DNA of 64,000 nucleotides. It comes from Pedobacter sp. BAL39. GTDB lineage: Bacteria > Bacteroidota > Bacteroidia > Sphingobacteriales > Sphingobacteriaceae. A program made the translations under genes and the position numbers. Every line of letters begins with the position of its first letter. Within the stretch, counting starts at the first letter, position 1. The DNA is taken from contig NZ_ABCM01000008.1 of NCBI RefSeq assembly GCF_000170795.1, forward strand, positions 124,001 through 188,000. The letters run 5' to 3'. Below the pieces are notes generated by a model that saw only the letters and a program-made list of their open reading frames with translations, was not told where the DNA came from and searched no databases. Positions 52,452-60,843 of this stretch are shown here, in pieces.

Positions 52452-53414
52452 ATGAAACAATTTACTTCAGTACATGATGTAGAGGACATCAAAGCGCTTG
52501 TTGCAGCGGCACTGGCGTTAAAAGAAAGCCCTTATGCACACCAGGGGCTTGGAAAAAATAAAACCATTGGCCTGGTATTCCTTAACCCAAGCTTGCGCAC
52601 ACGTCTGAGCACACAGAAGGCTGCCCTGAACCTCGGCATGAACGTCATGGTGATGAACATGGACAAGGAAGGCTGGGCGCTGGAAACACAGGATGGCGTG
52701 GTGATGAACGGCGGTACGGTGGAGCACATTCGTGAAGCGGCAGCCGTCATGGGCCAGTATTGCGACATCCTGGGTCTGAGGTCTTTTCCAAAGCTACAGA
52801 GCAAAGAAGAGGACTACAGCGAAGATTTTTTCAATAAGTTCATCAGCTATTGCGGGGTACCCGTAGTGAGCCTGGAAAGTGCAACACGCCATCCCCTGCA
52901 GAGCCTTACCGACCTGGTGACCATCAGTGAGACCTGGAAGGGTGTGGCAAAACCAAAGGTTGTGCTGGCCTGGGCACCACACATTAAAGCATTGCCGCAG
53001 GCGGTGCCCAACTCTTTTTCAGAGTGGATGTGCAAGGCACAACAGGAAGACCTGCTTGACTTTACCATTGTACAGCCAAAAGGTTACGAGCTGAATGAAG
53101 ACTTTACTCCTGGTGCAGCCATCTCCTATAACCTGGATGAAGCACTGGAAGGTGCAGATTACATCTATGTAAAAAACTGGTCTAGCTACAAGGAATATGG
53201 AAAAGTGCTGACCTATCCTGAAGGCTGGATGCTTACCAATGAGAAGCTTAAAGGGACAAATGATGCAAAGGTAATGCATTGCCTGCCAGTGCGCAGGGAC
53301 CTGGAGCTTTCTTCAGAAGTGCTGGATGGACCAAATTCCCTGGTCATCCATGAAGCGGGTAACCGCCTGTGGGCAGCACAGGCCGTGTTAAAGCAATTGC
53401 TTGAAAATTTATAA
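52452..53414 (+). CDS. argF': N-acylornithine carbamoyltransferase (ArgF' type)
   Basis: A 320-residue transcarbamylase of the acetyl/succinylornithine group rather than classical ornithine type. The carbamoyl-phosphate loop is SLRTRLSTQKAALNLGMN. HPLQSLTDL, WAPHIKALPQAVPNSF and MHCLPVRRDLELS are shared with the Bacteroides succinylornithine enzyme. Residue 90, which (from memory of the family) is Pro in that enzyme and Glu in the Xanthomonas acetylornithine enzyme, is valine here (NGGTVEH). Whether the acyl group is acetyl or succinyl is therefore open. It makes N-acylcitrulline, deacylated later by ArgE. Confidence 0.93.
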   Translation: MKQFTSVHDVEDIKALVAAALALKESPYAHQGLGKNKTIGLVFLNPSLRTRLSTQKAALNLGMNVMVMNMDKEGWALETQDGVVMNGGTVEHIREAAAVMGQYCDILGLRSFPKLQSKEEDYSEDFFNKFISYCGVPVVSLESATRHPLQSLTDLVTISETWKGVAKPKVVLAWAPHIKALPQAVPNSFSEWMCKAQQEDLLDFTIVQPKGYELNEDFTPGAAISYNLDEALEGADYIYVKNWSSYKEYGKVLTYPEGWMLTNEKLKGTNDAKVMHCLPVRRDLELSSEVLDGPNSLVIHEAGNRLWAAQAVLKQLLENL

Positions 53415-53424
53415 ATTGCCGGAT

Positions 53425-54213
53425 ATGAACAGACTTAGCGTTATTAAAATCGGGGGCAATGTGATTGACAACTCAGAGAAGCTACATCAGTTTCTTCTGG
53501 ATTTCAATGCGCTGCCCGGTGATAAGATCCTGATCCATGGCGGCGGTAAGATTGCCACAGAACTTGGCTCCTCCCTGGGGGTGGAAGCCAAAATGGTAGA
53601 TGGACGCCGCATCACGGACATTGAAACGCTGAGGGTGGTGACGATGGTCTACGCTGGTCTGATCAATAAAAATATGGTGGCCCAGCTCCAGGCGAAAGGC
53701 TGCAATGCCATCGGCCTGACAGGTGCTGATGGTAACATCATCAAAGCAGTAAAAAGACCGGTGAAGGACATTGACTATGGTTTTGTAGGCGACCTTGACG
53801 CGAATTCTGTCGGTTCGTCTACCCTGGATAGTCTGCTCAAAGCAGGACTGGTGCCGGTGCTTTGTGCCATCACACACGATGGGGATTCGCAGCTGCTGAA
53901 CACCAATGCGGACACCATCGCATCTGCCGTTGCGGTAGCGATGTCTGCACGATACAACACGGTGCTTGTTTATTGTTTTGAAAAACGGGGCGTGATGCGC
54001 GACATTGACGACGATGCCTCTCTGGTGCCGGAAATCAGGATGTCTGAGTTTGAAGGTCTGAAGGCAGAAGGCGTCGTTTCGGGAGGAATGATCCCCAAGC
54101 TGCACAATGCTTTTGAAGCGATAAAAAGCGGCGTGAAAGCGGTCTATATTGGCAAGGCGGATGAGCTGCCTCAAATGGACCAGCAAGGCTTTGGAACACG
54201 CCTGACCCTCTAA
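53425..54213 (+). CDS. argB: N-acylglutamate kinase
   Basis: A 262-residue amino-acid kinase starting at MNRLSVIKIGGNVIDN, ten bases after argF' (a longer TTG start would overlap it). ILIHGGGKIATELG and the later NTNADTIASAVAVAM region are typical of ArgB. It phosphorylates N-acylglutamate, usually the point of arginine feedback. No N-terminal extension of the arginine-sensitive hexameric type is seen, so inhibition may be weak. Confidence 0.93.
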   Translation: MNRLSVIKIGGNVIDNSEKLHQFLLDFNALPGDKILIHGGGKIATELGSSLGVEAKMVDGRRITDIETLRVVTMVYAGLINKNMVAQLQAKGCNAIGLTGADGNIIKAVKRPVKDIDYGFVGDLDANSVGSSTLDSLLKAGLVPVLCAITHDGDSQLLNTNADTIASAVAVAMSARYNTVLVYCFEKRGVMRDIDDDASLVPEIRMSEFEGLKAEGVVSGGMIPKLHNAFEAIKSGVKAVYIGKADELPQMDQQGFGTRLTL

Positions 54214-54243
54214 CTACCTATTATAGACCTAAACCAACATAAA

Positions 54244-55062
54244 ATGAAACAGTATAAAGGCAATATTGCCATCCTGGGAAGCGGAAATATCGGCCTCTCC
54301 CTGGCGAAAGGACTGGTAAAGGCGGGGTATGCCCAGCCTGCACAGATCAGCCTGACACGTAGAAACGTGAGCAGCATGGGTAGCTTCTCGGAGCAGGGAT
54401 TTGTGATCAGCACAGACAATGCGGCGGTGGTTGCTGCGGCAGACATCGTGGTGCTGGCAGTATTGCCCCAGCAGCTGAACCAACTGCTGGATCAGATCAT
54501 CCCCGTGGTTGATTTCGGGAAACACCTTTTTATCTCTGTAGCCTCGGGCGTGAGCTGCCAGGACATCAGGGCAAAGCTGGGCGAGCAGGCTCAGGTGGTG
54601 CGCGCAATGCCGAATACGGCCATCGCCATTGGTCAGTCGATGACCTGCGTTGCAACAGACAATGCGGCGGCTGTAAATATTGCTGAGGTGACGGCTATGT
54701 TTGAAACCGTTGGTGCGGTGGTAAAGATCAACGAGGACCTGATGACTTCGGCCACTGCCTTATGTGCCTGTGGCATCGCCTTTTTCCTGCGCGCCATCCG
54801 TGCGGCATCGCAGGGTGGGGTGGAGATCGGTTTTCATGCGGACGAAGCACTCAAAATGGCTGTGCAAACTGCCAAAGGAGCGGCCGACCTCCTCCTCCTG
54901 ATGCAGTCGCACCCGGAACAGGAAATTGACAAAGTAACCTCGCCGAAGGGCTGTACCATTGCTGGCCTGAACGAGATGGAACACAATGGGTTCAGCTCCT
55001 CTCTAATTAAAGGCATTAAGCTCTCCGCCATTAAAGCCGGAGCACTCTATACAAAAGAATAA
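54244..55062 (+). CDS. proC: Pyrroline-5-carboxylate reductase
   Basis: A 272-residue NADPH-dependent reductase catalysing the last step of proline synthesis. The Rossmann motif is AILGSGNIGLSLAKG, with the family segments VRAMPNTAIAIGQSMTC and TSPKGCTIAGLNEMEHNG. Its position between argB and argE links ornithine/glutamate semialdehyde flow to proline. It is 30 bases downstream of argB and five before argE. Confidence 0.94.
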   Translation: MKQYKGNIAILGSGNIGLSLAKGLVKAGYAQPAQISLTRRNVSSMGSFSEQGFVISTDNAAVVAAADIVVLAVLPQQLNQLLDQIIPVVDFGKHLFISVASGVSCQDIRAKLGEQAQVVRAMPNTAIAIGQSMTCVATDNAAAVNIAEVTAMFETVGAVVKINEDLMTSATALCACGIAFFLRAIRAASQGGVEIGFHADEALKMAVQTAKGAADLLLLMQSHPEQEIDKVTSPKGCTIAGLNEMEHNGFSSSLIKGIKLSAIKAGALYTKE

Positions 55063-55067
55063 GTATT

Positions 55068-56135
55068 ATGATAAAACAACTGCAAAAAGATAGTTTAGAA
55101 TTGTTGAAAGAATTGATCAGCATCTCTTCATTTAGTAAGGAGGAAGATAAAACTGCTGATACGATTGAGCAGTTTTTGCAGCATCGTCACATCAAAACAC
55201 AGCGTAAGCTGAACAACATATGGGCCTATAACAAGCATTTCGATGCCGCTAAGCCCACTTTACTCTTAAACTCCCACCACGATACGGTGAAGCCGAATTC
55301 AGGCTATACACGCGATCCTTTCGCTCCGGAAGTGGAAGATGGCAAATTGTATGGGCTGGGGAGTAATGATGCGGGAGGATGTCTGGTATCGCTGATCGCG
55401 ACCTTTCTGTATTTCTATGAGCAGGAAGATCTTGCCTATAACATCTGCCTGGCCACAACTGCCGAGGAGGAGATCTCAGGCAACCACGGACTGGAATGTA
55501 TCCTGCCGGATCTTGGCGAGCTGGAGTTTGCCATTGTTGGTGAACCGACCTTAATGAACCTGGCAATCGCAGAAAGGGGACTGCTGGTACTGGACTGTAC
55601 AGCTACTGGTAAGGCAGGACATGCAGCACGTGAAGAGGGTGATAATGCCATCTACAAAGCGCTGAAGGATATAGAATGGTTCCGTAACTACCGCTTTTCT
55701 AAGGTTTCCGAAGTGTTCGGGCCGTTAAAGATGTCGGTGACCATCATCAATGCGGGTTCTCAGCACAATGTGGTGCCTGCTACCTGTACCTTCACTGTGG
55801 ATGTACGTGTAACGGATGCCTACACCAATGAAGAGGTACTGAAAATTATCAGGACGAATGTAGACTGTGAGGTGAAACCACGTTCCATCCGCCTGAAACC
55901 GTCGTCAATTGACAAAGAACATCCACTGGTACAGTCGGGGATTGCGCTTGGAAGAACCACCTATGGCTCGCCGACAACTTCCGATCAGGCCCTGCTCAGC
56001 ATCCCTTCCCTAAAAGTGGGTCCCGGTGATTCTGCGCGGTCGCACATGGCGGATGAATATGTCTTCGTTGAGGAAATAAATAAAGGGATTGAGCTTTATA
56101 TCAGTATGTTGAACCCGGTGGTGAAGGGGCGGTAA
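55068..56135 (+). CDS. argE: M20 family deacylase, acylornithine/acylcitrulline deacetylase-like
   Basis: A 355-residue zinc amidohydrolase. Metal-binding residues are visible in NSHHDTVKPN, GLGSNDAGG, TAEEEISG and VGEPT, and the C-terminal His in RSHMADEYV. In an operon with argF' it is expected to remove the acyl group from N-acylcitrulline. It starts five bases after proC. Confidence 0.9.
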   Translation: MIKQLQKDSLELLKELISISSFSKEEDKTADTIEQFLQHRHIKTQRKLNNIWAYNKHFDAAKPTLLLNSHHDTVKPNSGYTRDPFAPEVEDGKLYGLGSNDAGGCLVSLIATFLYFYEQEDLAYNICLATTAEEEISGNHGLECILPDLGELEFAIVGEPTLMNLAIAERGLLVLDCTATGKAGHAAREEGDNAIYKALKDIEWFRNYRFSKVSEVFGPLKMSVTIINAGSQHNVVPATCTFTVDVRVTDAYTNEEVLKIIRTNVDCEVKPRSIRLKPSSIDKEHPLVQSGIALGRTTYGSPTTSDQALLSIPSLKVGPGDSARSHMADEYVFVEEINKGIELYISMLNPVVKGR

Positions 56136-56163
56136 ATCCTCCCCGGTTCTCTATTAATTATTG

Positions 56164-56171
56164 TACTTTTG
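56164..56171 (+). promoter_or_regulatory. Possible internal promoter before argH
   Basis: TACTTTTG, an exact TAnnTTTG match, 38 bases before the argH ATG in the 74-base gap after argE. Confidence 0.4.
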
Positions 56172-56209
56172 CAAAAATATACCCTCCGGGGCTTAAAAAC
56201 AGTTGACAG

Positions 56210-57541
56210 ATGAAGATTTGGCAGAAAAATATAGCTGTAGATAAAGACATTGAAACGTTTACCGTAGGCAGGGACCGCGAATTGGACCTCCAGATGGCCG
56301 CCTTTGATGTGCTGGGCTCTCTTGCGCATGTGGAGATGCTGGAAAGCATTGGACTGCTGACTGCCGGGGAGCTTAAAGCGATCCAGGTGGAACTGAAGCA
56401 CATTTACGCTGACATCCAGGCCGGCCGATTCGTCATTGAAGATACGGTGGAGGATGTACACTCTCAGGTAGAGTGGCTACTGACCCAGCGTATTGGCGAT
56501 GCTGGTAAAAAGATCCACAGCGGGCGCTCCAGGAATGACCAGGTGCTGGTAGACCTTAAACTCTACTTCCGAAGCTGCATCGAGGAGATGGTAGGCAATA
56601 CATCGGTGCTCTTCCATCAGCTGATCCAGCTGAGCAACACGCATAAAGATAAACTGCTGCCTGGTTATACACACCTGCAGATCGCCATGCCCTCCTCTTT
56701 TGGATTGTGGTTTGGTGCCTACGCGGAAAGCCTGGTGGATGATATGGAAATGATGCTGGCCGCCTATAAAATCTGCAATAAAAACCCACTGGGTTCCGCT
56801 GCCGGTTATGGCTCTTCTTTTCCGTTGAACAGAACGATGACCACCAGCCTGCTTGGCTTTGAGCGGTTGAATTACAATGTAGTGTATGCGCAGATGGGCA
56901 GGGGTAAAACGGAACGTGTGCTTGCACAGGCGATGTCGGCTGTTGCGGCCTCCCTGGCGAAAATGGCCATGGATGTATGCCTGTTCATCAACCAGAACTT
57001 TGGCTTCATCAGCTTCCCGGCGGAGCTGACCACAGGTTCAAGCATCATGCCCCACAAGAAAAACCCGGATGTCTTCGAGCTCATCCGTTCCAGGTGTAAC
57101 AAGATCCAGGCCTTGCCCAATGAAATCGCCATGATGATCACCAACCTGCCTTCAGGTTACCACAGGGACCTTCAGCTGCTGAAAGAAAACCTCTTTCCTG
57201 CAATGGTTTCCCTGAATGAATGCCTGGAAATGACGACTTACATGCTGCAACACATCAGCATTAAGGACAACATCCTTGCTGATGACAAATATGCGTATCT
57301 CTTTAGTGTAGAGGTGGTGAATGAGCTTGCCCTGCAGGGGGTTCCTTTCCGCGAGGCCTATAAAATTGTTGGGGAAAGTATTGATAATGGTACTTTTGCG
57401 CCCTCTACAGCGGTAAATCATACCCATGAGGGCAGCATCGGTAACCTGTGCAACCCTGAGATCGAGGAAATGATGAACGACATCCTCTCGCAGTTTAAAT
57501 TTGAAAAAACACACGCCGCAATTGCGAAATTGCTGGCCTAA
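56210..57541 (+). CDS. argH: Argininosuccinate lyase
   Basis: A 443-residue fumarase/aspartase-superfamily enzyme that splits argininosuccinate into arginine and fumarate. The signature loop GSSIMPHKKNPD carries the catalytic serine; KIHSGRSRNDQVLVDLKLY and GYTHLQIAMP are other conserved parts. Its length is a little below the usual ~455-460. It may have its own promoter, and is followed after 24 bases by an aminotransferase. Confidence 0.96.
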   Translation: MKIWQKNIAVDKDIETFTVGRDRELDLQMAAFDVLGSLAHVEMLESIGLLTAGELKAIQVELKHIYADIQAGRFVIEDTVEDVHSQVEWLLTQRIGDAGKKIHSGRSRNDQVLVDLKLYFRSCIEEMVGNTSVLFHQLIQLSNTHKDKLLPGYTHLQIAMPSSFGLWFGAYAESLVDDMEMMLAAYKICNKNPLGSAAGYGSSFPLNRTMTTSLLGFERLNYNVVYAQMGRGKTERVLAQAMSAVAASLAKMAMDVCLFINQNFGFISFPAELTTGSSIMPHKKNPDVFELIRSRCNKIQALPNEIAMMITNLPSGYHRDLQLLKENLFPAMVSLNECLEMTTYMLQHISIKDNILADDKYAYLFSVEVVNELALQGVPFREAYKIVGESIDNGTFAPSTAVNHTHEGSIGNLCNPEIEEMMNDILSQFKFEKTHAAIAKLLA

Positions 57542-57565
57542 TTAATTGAAAAACCAAATACAAAT

Positions 57566-58819
57566 ATGAAAGTATCCGCTTTAGCAAGTTCTCTTATTGG
57601 CTCTGAGATTATCAAAATCGGTAATGAAGTCAATGAAATGAAACGTAAAGGGGCACAGATTGCCAACCTGACGATTGGTGATTTTGATTCCTCGATTTAT
57701 CCCATTCCAACTGAGCTGAAAGAGGGAATCGTTGCTGCTTATCACGCCAACCAGACGAACTATCCTCCTGCTGATGGTATCCTGCCATTGCGGGAAACGA
57801 TAGTCTCCATCCTTAAGGAACGTTACGGACTGGAATACGGTACTTCAGAAATCCTGGTTTCCGGCGGATCACGCCCACTGATCTATGCCACTTACCTCGC
57901 ATTGATTGATCCGGGAGATACTGTTGTCTTTCCTGCACCGTCATGGAACAACAACCACTATTGTCACCTTACCTCTGCGAATGCCGTAGCGGTAGAAACA
58001 GATGCTGAAAATAACTTCATGCCCACAGCGGCACAATTGAAACCACACCTGAAAGGGGCTACACTGCTGGCTTTATGCTCGCCTCTGAACCCTACAGGTA
58101 CCATGTTTACGGCAGAGCAGCTTGCTGAGATCTGCGATGTGGTGCTGGAAGAAAATAGATCCCGTACTGCGGATGAGAAACCGCTTTACCTGATGTATGA
58201 CCAGATTTATTCCCTGCTTACCTTTGGTGTGGACCACGCTAATCCGGTGAGCCTGAGACCTGAAATCAGGGATTATGTCATCTTTGTGGATGGTAGCTCG
58301 AAATGCCTGGCAGCAACAGGCGTAAGGGTGGGATGGGGCTTTGGTCCTGCAGACATCATCAACAGAATGAAAGCACTGGTAGGACACATGGGCGCCTGGG
58401 CACCTAAGGCAGAACAAGTGGCTATGGCGGATTATTTTAGTCAGACTGCCGTGCTGGACAAGTTCCTGGAGGCTTTTAAAGCGAAGATCCAGGATAGTCT
58501 GAATGCACTTTACAGTGGGTTTATAGATTTGAAGTCGGAAGGATTCACTGTAGATGCCGTGCAGCCAATGGGTGCCATCTATCTCACGATCAAAATTGAT
58601 TATATCGGAAAAACTACCCCGGAAGGCGACGTGCTGAAAAACAGTGCTGATGTGAACTTCTACCTGATCAAGGAAGCACAGGCGGCGTTGGTGCCTTTCT
58701 CTGCTTTTGGTAACGAAGAAAATATGCCTTGGTTCAGGGCTTCTGTAGGGGCCTGTACTTTACAGGACATCAAAGACATGATGCCGAGGATTAAAGCTGC
58801 GCTGAGCAAGCTGAAATAG
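57566..58819 (+). CDS. Class I/II pyridoxal-phosphate aminotransferase
   Basis: A 417-residue fold-type I aminotransferase. PLP-binding features: NYPPADGILPLRETIV, the SGGSRPLIYATYLALIDPGD phosphate-cup region, LCSPLNPTGTMF, and the Schiff-base lysine in VDGSSKCLAATGVRVGWGF. The family acts on aspartate, aromatic or other amino acids, so specificity is unsettled. Closeness to argH (24 bases) and the terminator-like element after it suggest it is the last gene of the arg operon. Confidence 0.88.
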   Translation: MKVSALASSLIGSEIIKIGNEVNEMKRKGAQIANLTIGDFDSSIYPIPTELKEGIVAAYHANQTNYPPADGILPLRETIVSILKERYGLEYGTSEILVSGGSRPLIYATYLALIDPGDTVVFPAPSWNNNHYCHLTSANAVAVETDAENNFMPTAAQLKPHLKGATLLALCSPLNPTGTMFTAEQLAEICDVVLEENRSRTADEKPLYLMYDQIYSLLTFGVDHANPVSLRPEIRDYVIFVDGSSKCLAATGVRVGWGFGPADIINRMKALVGHMGAWAPKAEQVAMADYFSQTAVLDKFLEAFKAKIQDSLNALYSGFIDLKSEGFTVDAVQPMGAIYLTIKIDYIGKTTPEGDVLKNSADVNFYLIKEAQAALVPFSAFGNEENMPWFRASVGACTLQDIKDMMPRIKAALSKLK

Positions 58820-58865
58820 GTTTTCTGTATGCCGGTCCTGGTAACCTGGGCGCTCATTTAGATGA

Positions 58866-58958
58866 CAAAAAGAAGGATGTACGATTCAAAGACCGAAATC
58901 TTCTGCGCTGAAGGGCGCGAACATTTCCACGTCTTTTCATCGTACATCCTTCTTTTTG
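58866..58958 (+). ncRNA. Conserved three-stem hairpin element, copy 2
   Basis: A ~93-base element 46 bases after the aminotransferase gene. P1 is a perfect 18-bp stem (58866-58883 with 58941-58958); P2 AAAGAC (58888-58893) with GTCTTT (58931-58936); P3 58896-58908 with 58915-58926, with one mismatch and one bulge, loop TGAAGG. ATTC, CG and CCAC are unpaired as in the copy at 42763-42855, and P1/P3 differ in sequence while still pairing. It lies between convergent genes (the aminotransferase and prfC) with T-runs on both sides. Terminator function is likely; a structured RNA or palindromic mobile repeat is possible. Confidence 0.6.
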
Positions 58959-59080
58959 TCCGCCGAAAAATAGCAAACGGGAAACCTGTACGAATACGGT
59001 ATTGCCGGTTTATCTTATGCCAGCTTTATTTAATGCTTAACTTTTACCTGATTATTAGCGTACCATCAATACCCTGATGC

Positions 59081-60661
59081 CTACTTAAATTCTGAGGTTT
59101 TGTGGAATTCGATATCGGGATAGTCCCTCATAGTCATATTGATCATGAAATCATTATCCGCAAGGAAAACCGGATTTCCGTCTTTATCTTCACCAATGTG
59201 CTGCTGTTTTCTTTTTAGGAACTCCTCCAGTTTCTTTTTGTCTTTTGAAGTGACCCAGTTAGAACGCCCGTAGCTCAGCATCCTGAAATGCGCCTTTGCA
59301 CCGTATTCGTGCTCTAGACGGAAAGCGATGACCTCAAACTGCAGTTCTCCAACGGCACCGATGATTTTACGGTTACCAGGCTGGGCGGTGAAAAGCTGTG
59401 CAACACCCTCTTCTGTGAGCTGCTGTATGCCTTTTTCCAACTGTTTGGTGCGAAGTGGGTCTCTGTTCTCTACTTCCTTAAATATTTCAGGAGAGAAGCT
59501 CGGAATGCCCTTAAATTGCAATTGTTCTCCTTCTGTAAGGGTGTCGCCGATTTTAAAGTTACCGCTGTCATACAATCCGACAACATCTCCGGGCCATGCT
59601 TCTTCCACGATGCTCTTCTCGTTGGCCATAAAATCCATTGGATTGGAAAATTTCAGTTTCTTCTGCTGGCGTGCGTGGAAATAGAATTTGTTTCTTTCAA
59701 ATTTCCCGGAACAGATCCTCAGAAATGCAATCCTGTCGCGGTGTTTTGGATCCAGGTTGGCATGGATCTTAAACACAAATCCAGTGAAGTTTTTCTCATC
59801 TACCATGACCTCACGTTGTTCAGCCTCTCTACTTCTAGGGCTAGGCGCGATCTGCACGAAGGTGTCCAGCAACTCCTTGATCCCAAAGTTGTTGATCGCA
59901 CTGCCGAAAAATACAGGTGCGAGCAGACCTTCTGTATACATGCTCTTGTCGAGGTTGCCATATACGCCTTCAACAAGCTCAAGATCACCTTTTAGTCCTT
60001 CCAGCTCCTTGGGCTTAAGGAAGTTGGTCAGGTTGGCATCGTTCAGGTCGCTGACCTCTATTACCGGTTCGCTGATTTTTGTCTTATCCGCCTCAAACAG
60101 GTTGAGGTGTTTGTTATAGATGCTGTAAACCCCTTTAAACGTGTGTCCCTGGCCGATTGGCCAGGAGAGGGGGCAAAGGCTGATGTTCAGCTTGTCTTCG
60201 ATCTCATCCAGCAGGTCGAAGGCATCCTTTCCCTCACGGTCCATCTTATTGATGAAGATGATTACCGGCGTATTCCTCATCCGGCATACCGCCATCAGCT
60301 TTTCAGTCTGTTCCTCTACACCCTTTACACAGTCGACCACCAGGATTACACTGTCGACGGCCGAAAGGGTACGGTAAGTATCTTCAGCGAAGTCTTTGTG
60401 ACCAGGGGTATCCAAAATGTTGATGCGTTTGCCGCTGTATTCAAAGCCCATTACCGAGGTGGCAACGGAAATTCCACGCTGCTTCTCAATCTCCATAAAG
60501 TCGGAGGTATTGCTTTGGCTGGCCTTGTTGCGCTTCACAGCGCCGGCAGTATTGATCGCACCTCCAAACAGCAGGAACTTCTCCGTAAGAGTGGTTTTCC
60601 CTGCATCGGGGTGACTAATGATAGCGAATGTTTTTCGTTTTTCTATTTCTGGGTGAATCAT
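59081..60661 (-). CDS. prfC: Peptide chain release factor 3 (RF3)
   Basis: A 526-residue translational GTPase that ejects RF1/RF2 from the ribosome after termination. G1 [15 protein letters not shown]3 DTPGHKDF and G4 NKMDR are intact. [22 protein letters not shown] is the switch region typical of RF3. Length is normal. A -7 element lies 32 bases upstream. Confidence 0.96.
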   Translation of the reverse strand: MIHPEIEKRKTFAIISHPDAGKTTLTEKFLLFGGAINTAGAVKRNKASQSNTSDFMEIEKQRGISVATSVMGFEYSGKRINILDTPGHKDFAEDTYRTLSAVDSVILVVDCVKGVEEQTEKLMAVCRMRNTPVIIFINKMDREGKDAFDLLDEIEDKLNISLCPLSWPIGQGHTFKGVYSIYNKHLNLFEADKTKISEPVIEVSDLNDANLTNFLKPKELEGLKGDLELVEGVYGNLDKSMYTEGLLAPVFFGSAINNFGIKELLDTFVQIAPSPRSREAEQREVMVDEKNFTGFVFKIHANLDPKHRDRIAFLRICSGKFERNKFYFHARQQKKLKFSNPMDFMANEKSIVEEAWPGDVVGLYDSGNFKIGDTLTEGEQLQFKGIPSFSPEIFKEVENRDPLRTKQLEKGIQQLTEEGVAQLFTAQPGNRKIIGAVGELQFEVIAFRLEHEYGAKAHFRMLSYGRSNWVTSKDKKKLEEFLKRKQQHIGEDKDGNPVFLADNDFMINMTMRDYPDIEFHKTSEFK

Positions 60662-60693
60662 AAAGAATTAAGCCTGTTTGCTTGATGAGGCTG

Positions 60694-60701
60694 CAAAGAT
60701 A
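60694..60701 (-). promoter_or_regulatory. -7 element for prfC
   Basis: On the minus strand this reads TATCTTTG, an exact TAnnTTTG match, 32 bases before the prfC ATG. Confidence 0.5.
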
Positions 60702-60755
60702 ATTATAATAAATAAAAGAAACTGATAAGAGATACGGTTGGCTCCGTTCATGAAA

Positions 60756-60790
60756 ATGCCCCCAAAAAGTGTATGGCTTTTTGAGGGCAT
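60756..60790 (-). terminator. Terminator after the DUF6600 gene
   Basis: A 14-position stem with one mismatch (60756-60769 with 60777-60790), 7-base loop, followed on the minus strand by four T's. It lies 54 bases beyond the stop codon. Confidence 0.7.
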
Positions 60791-60843
60791 GCATTGCTTT
60801 TTTTGTCCTAGTATGCTAGACAGATTTAAACAGTTGATGCTAA

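Noticed and set aside
53482..54186. A 234-codon frame antisense to argB, and similar long antisense frames over gltX, polA and the hybrid kinase
   Set aside because: They are shadows of the codon bias of well-identified genes and contain no recognisable domain.
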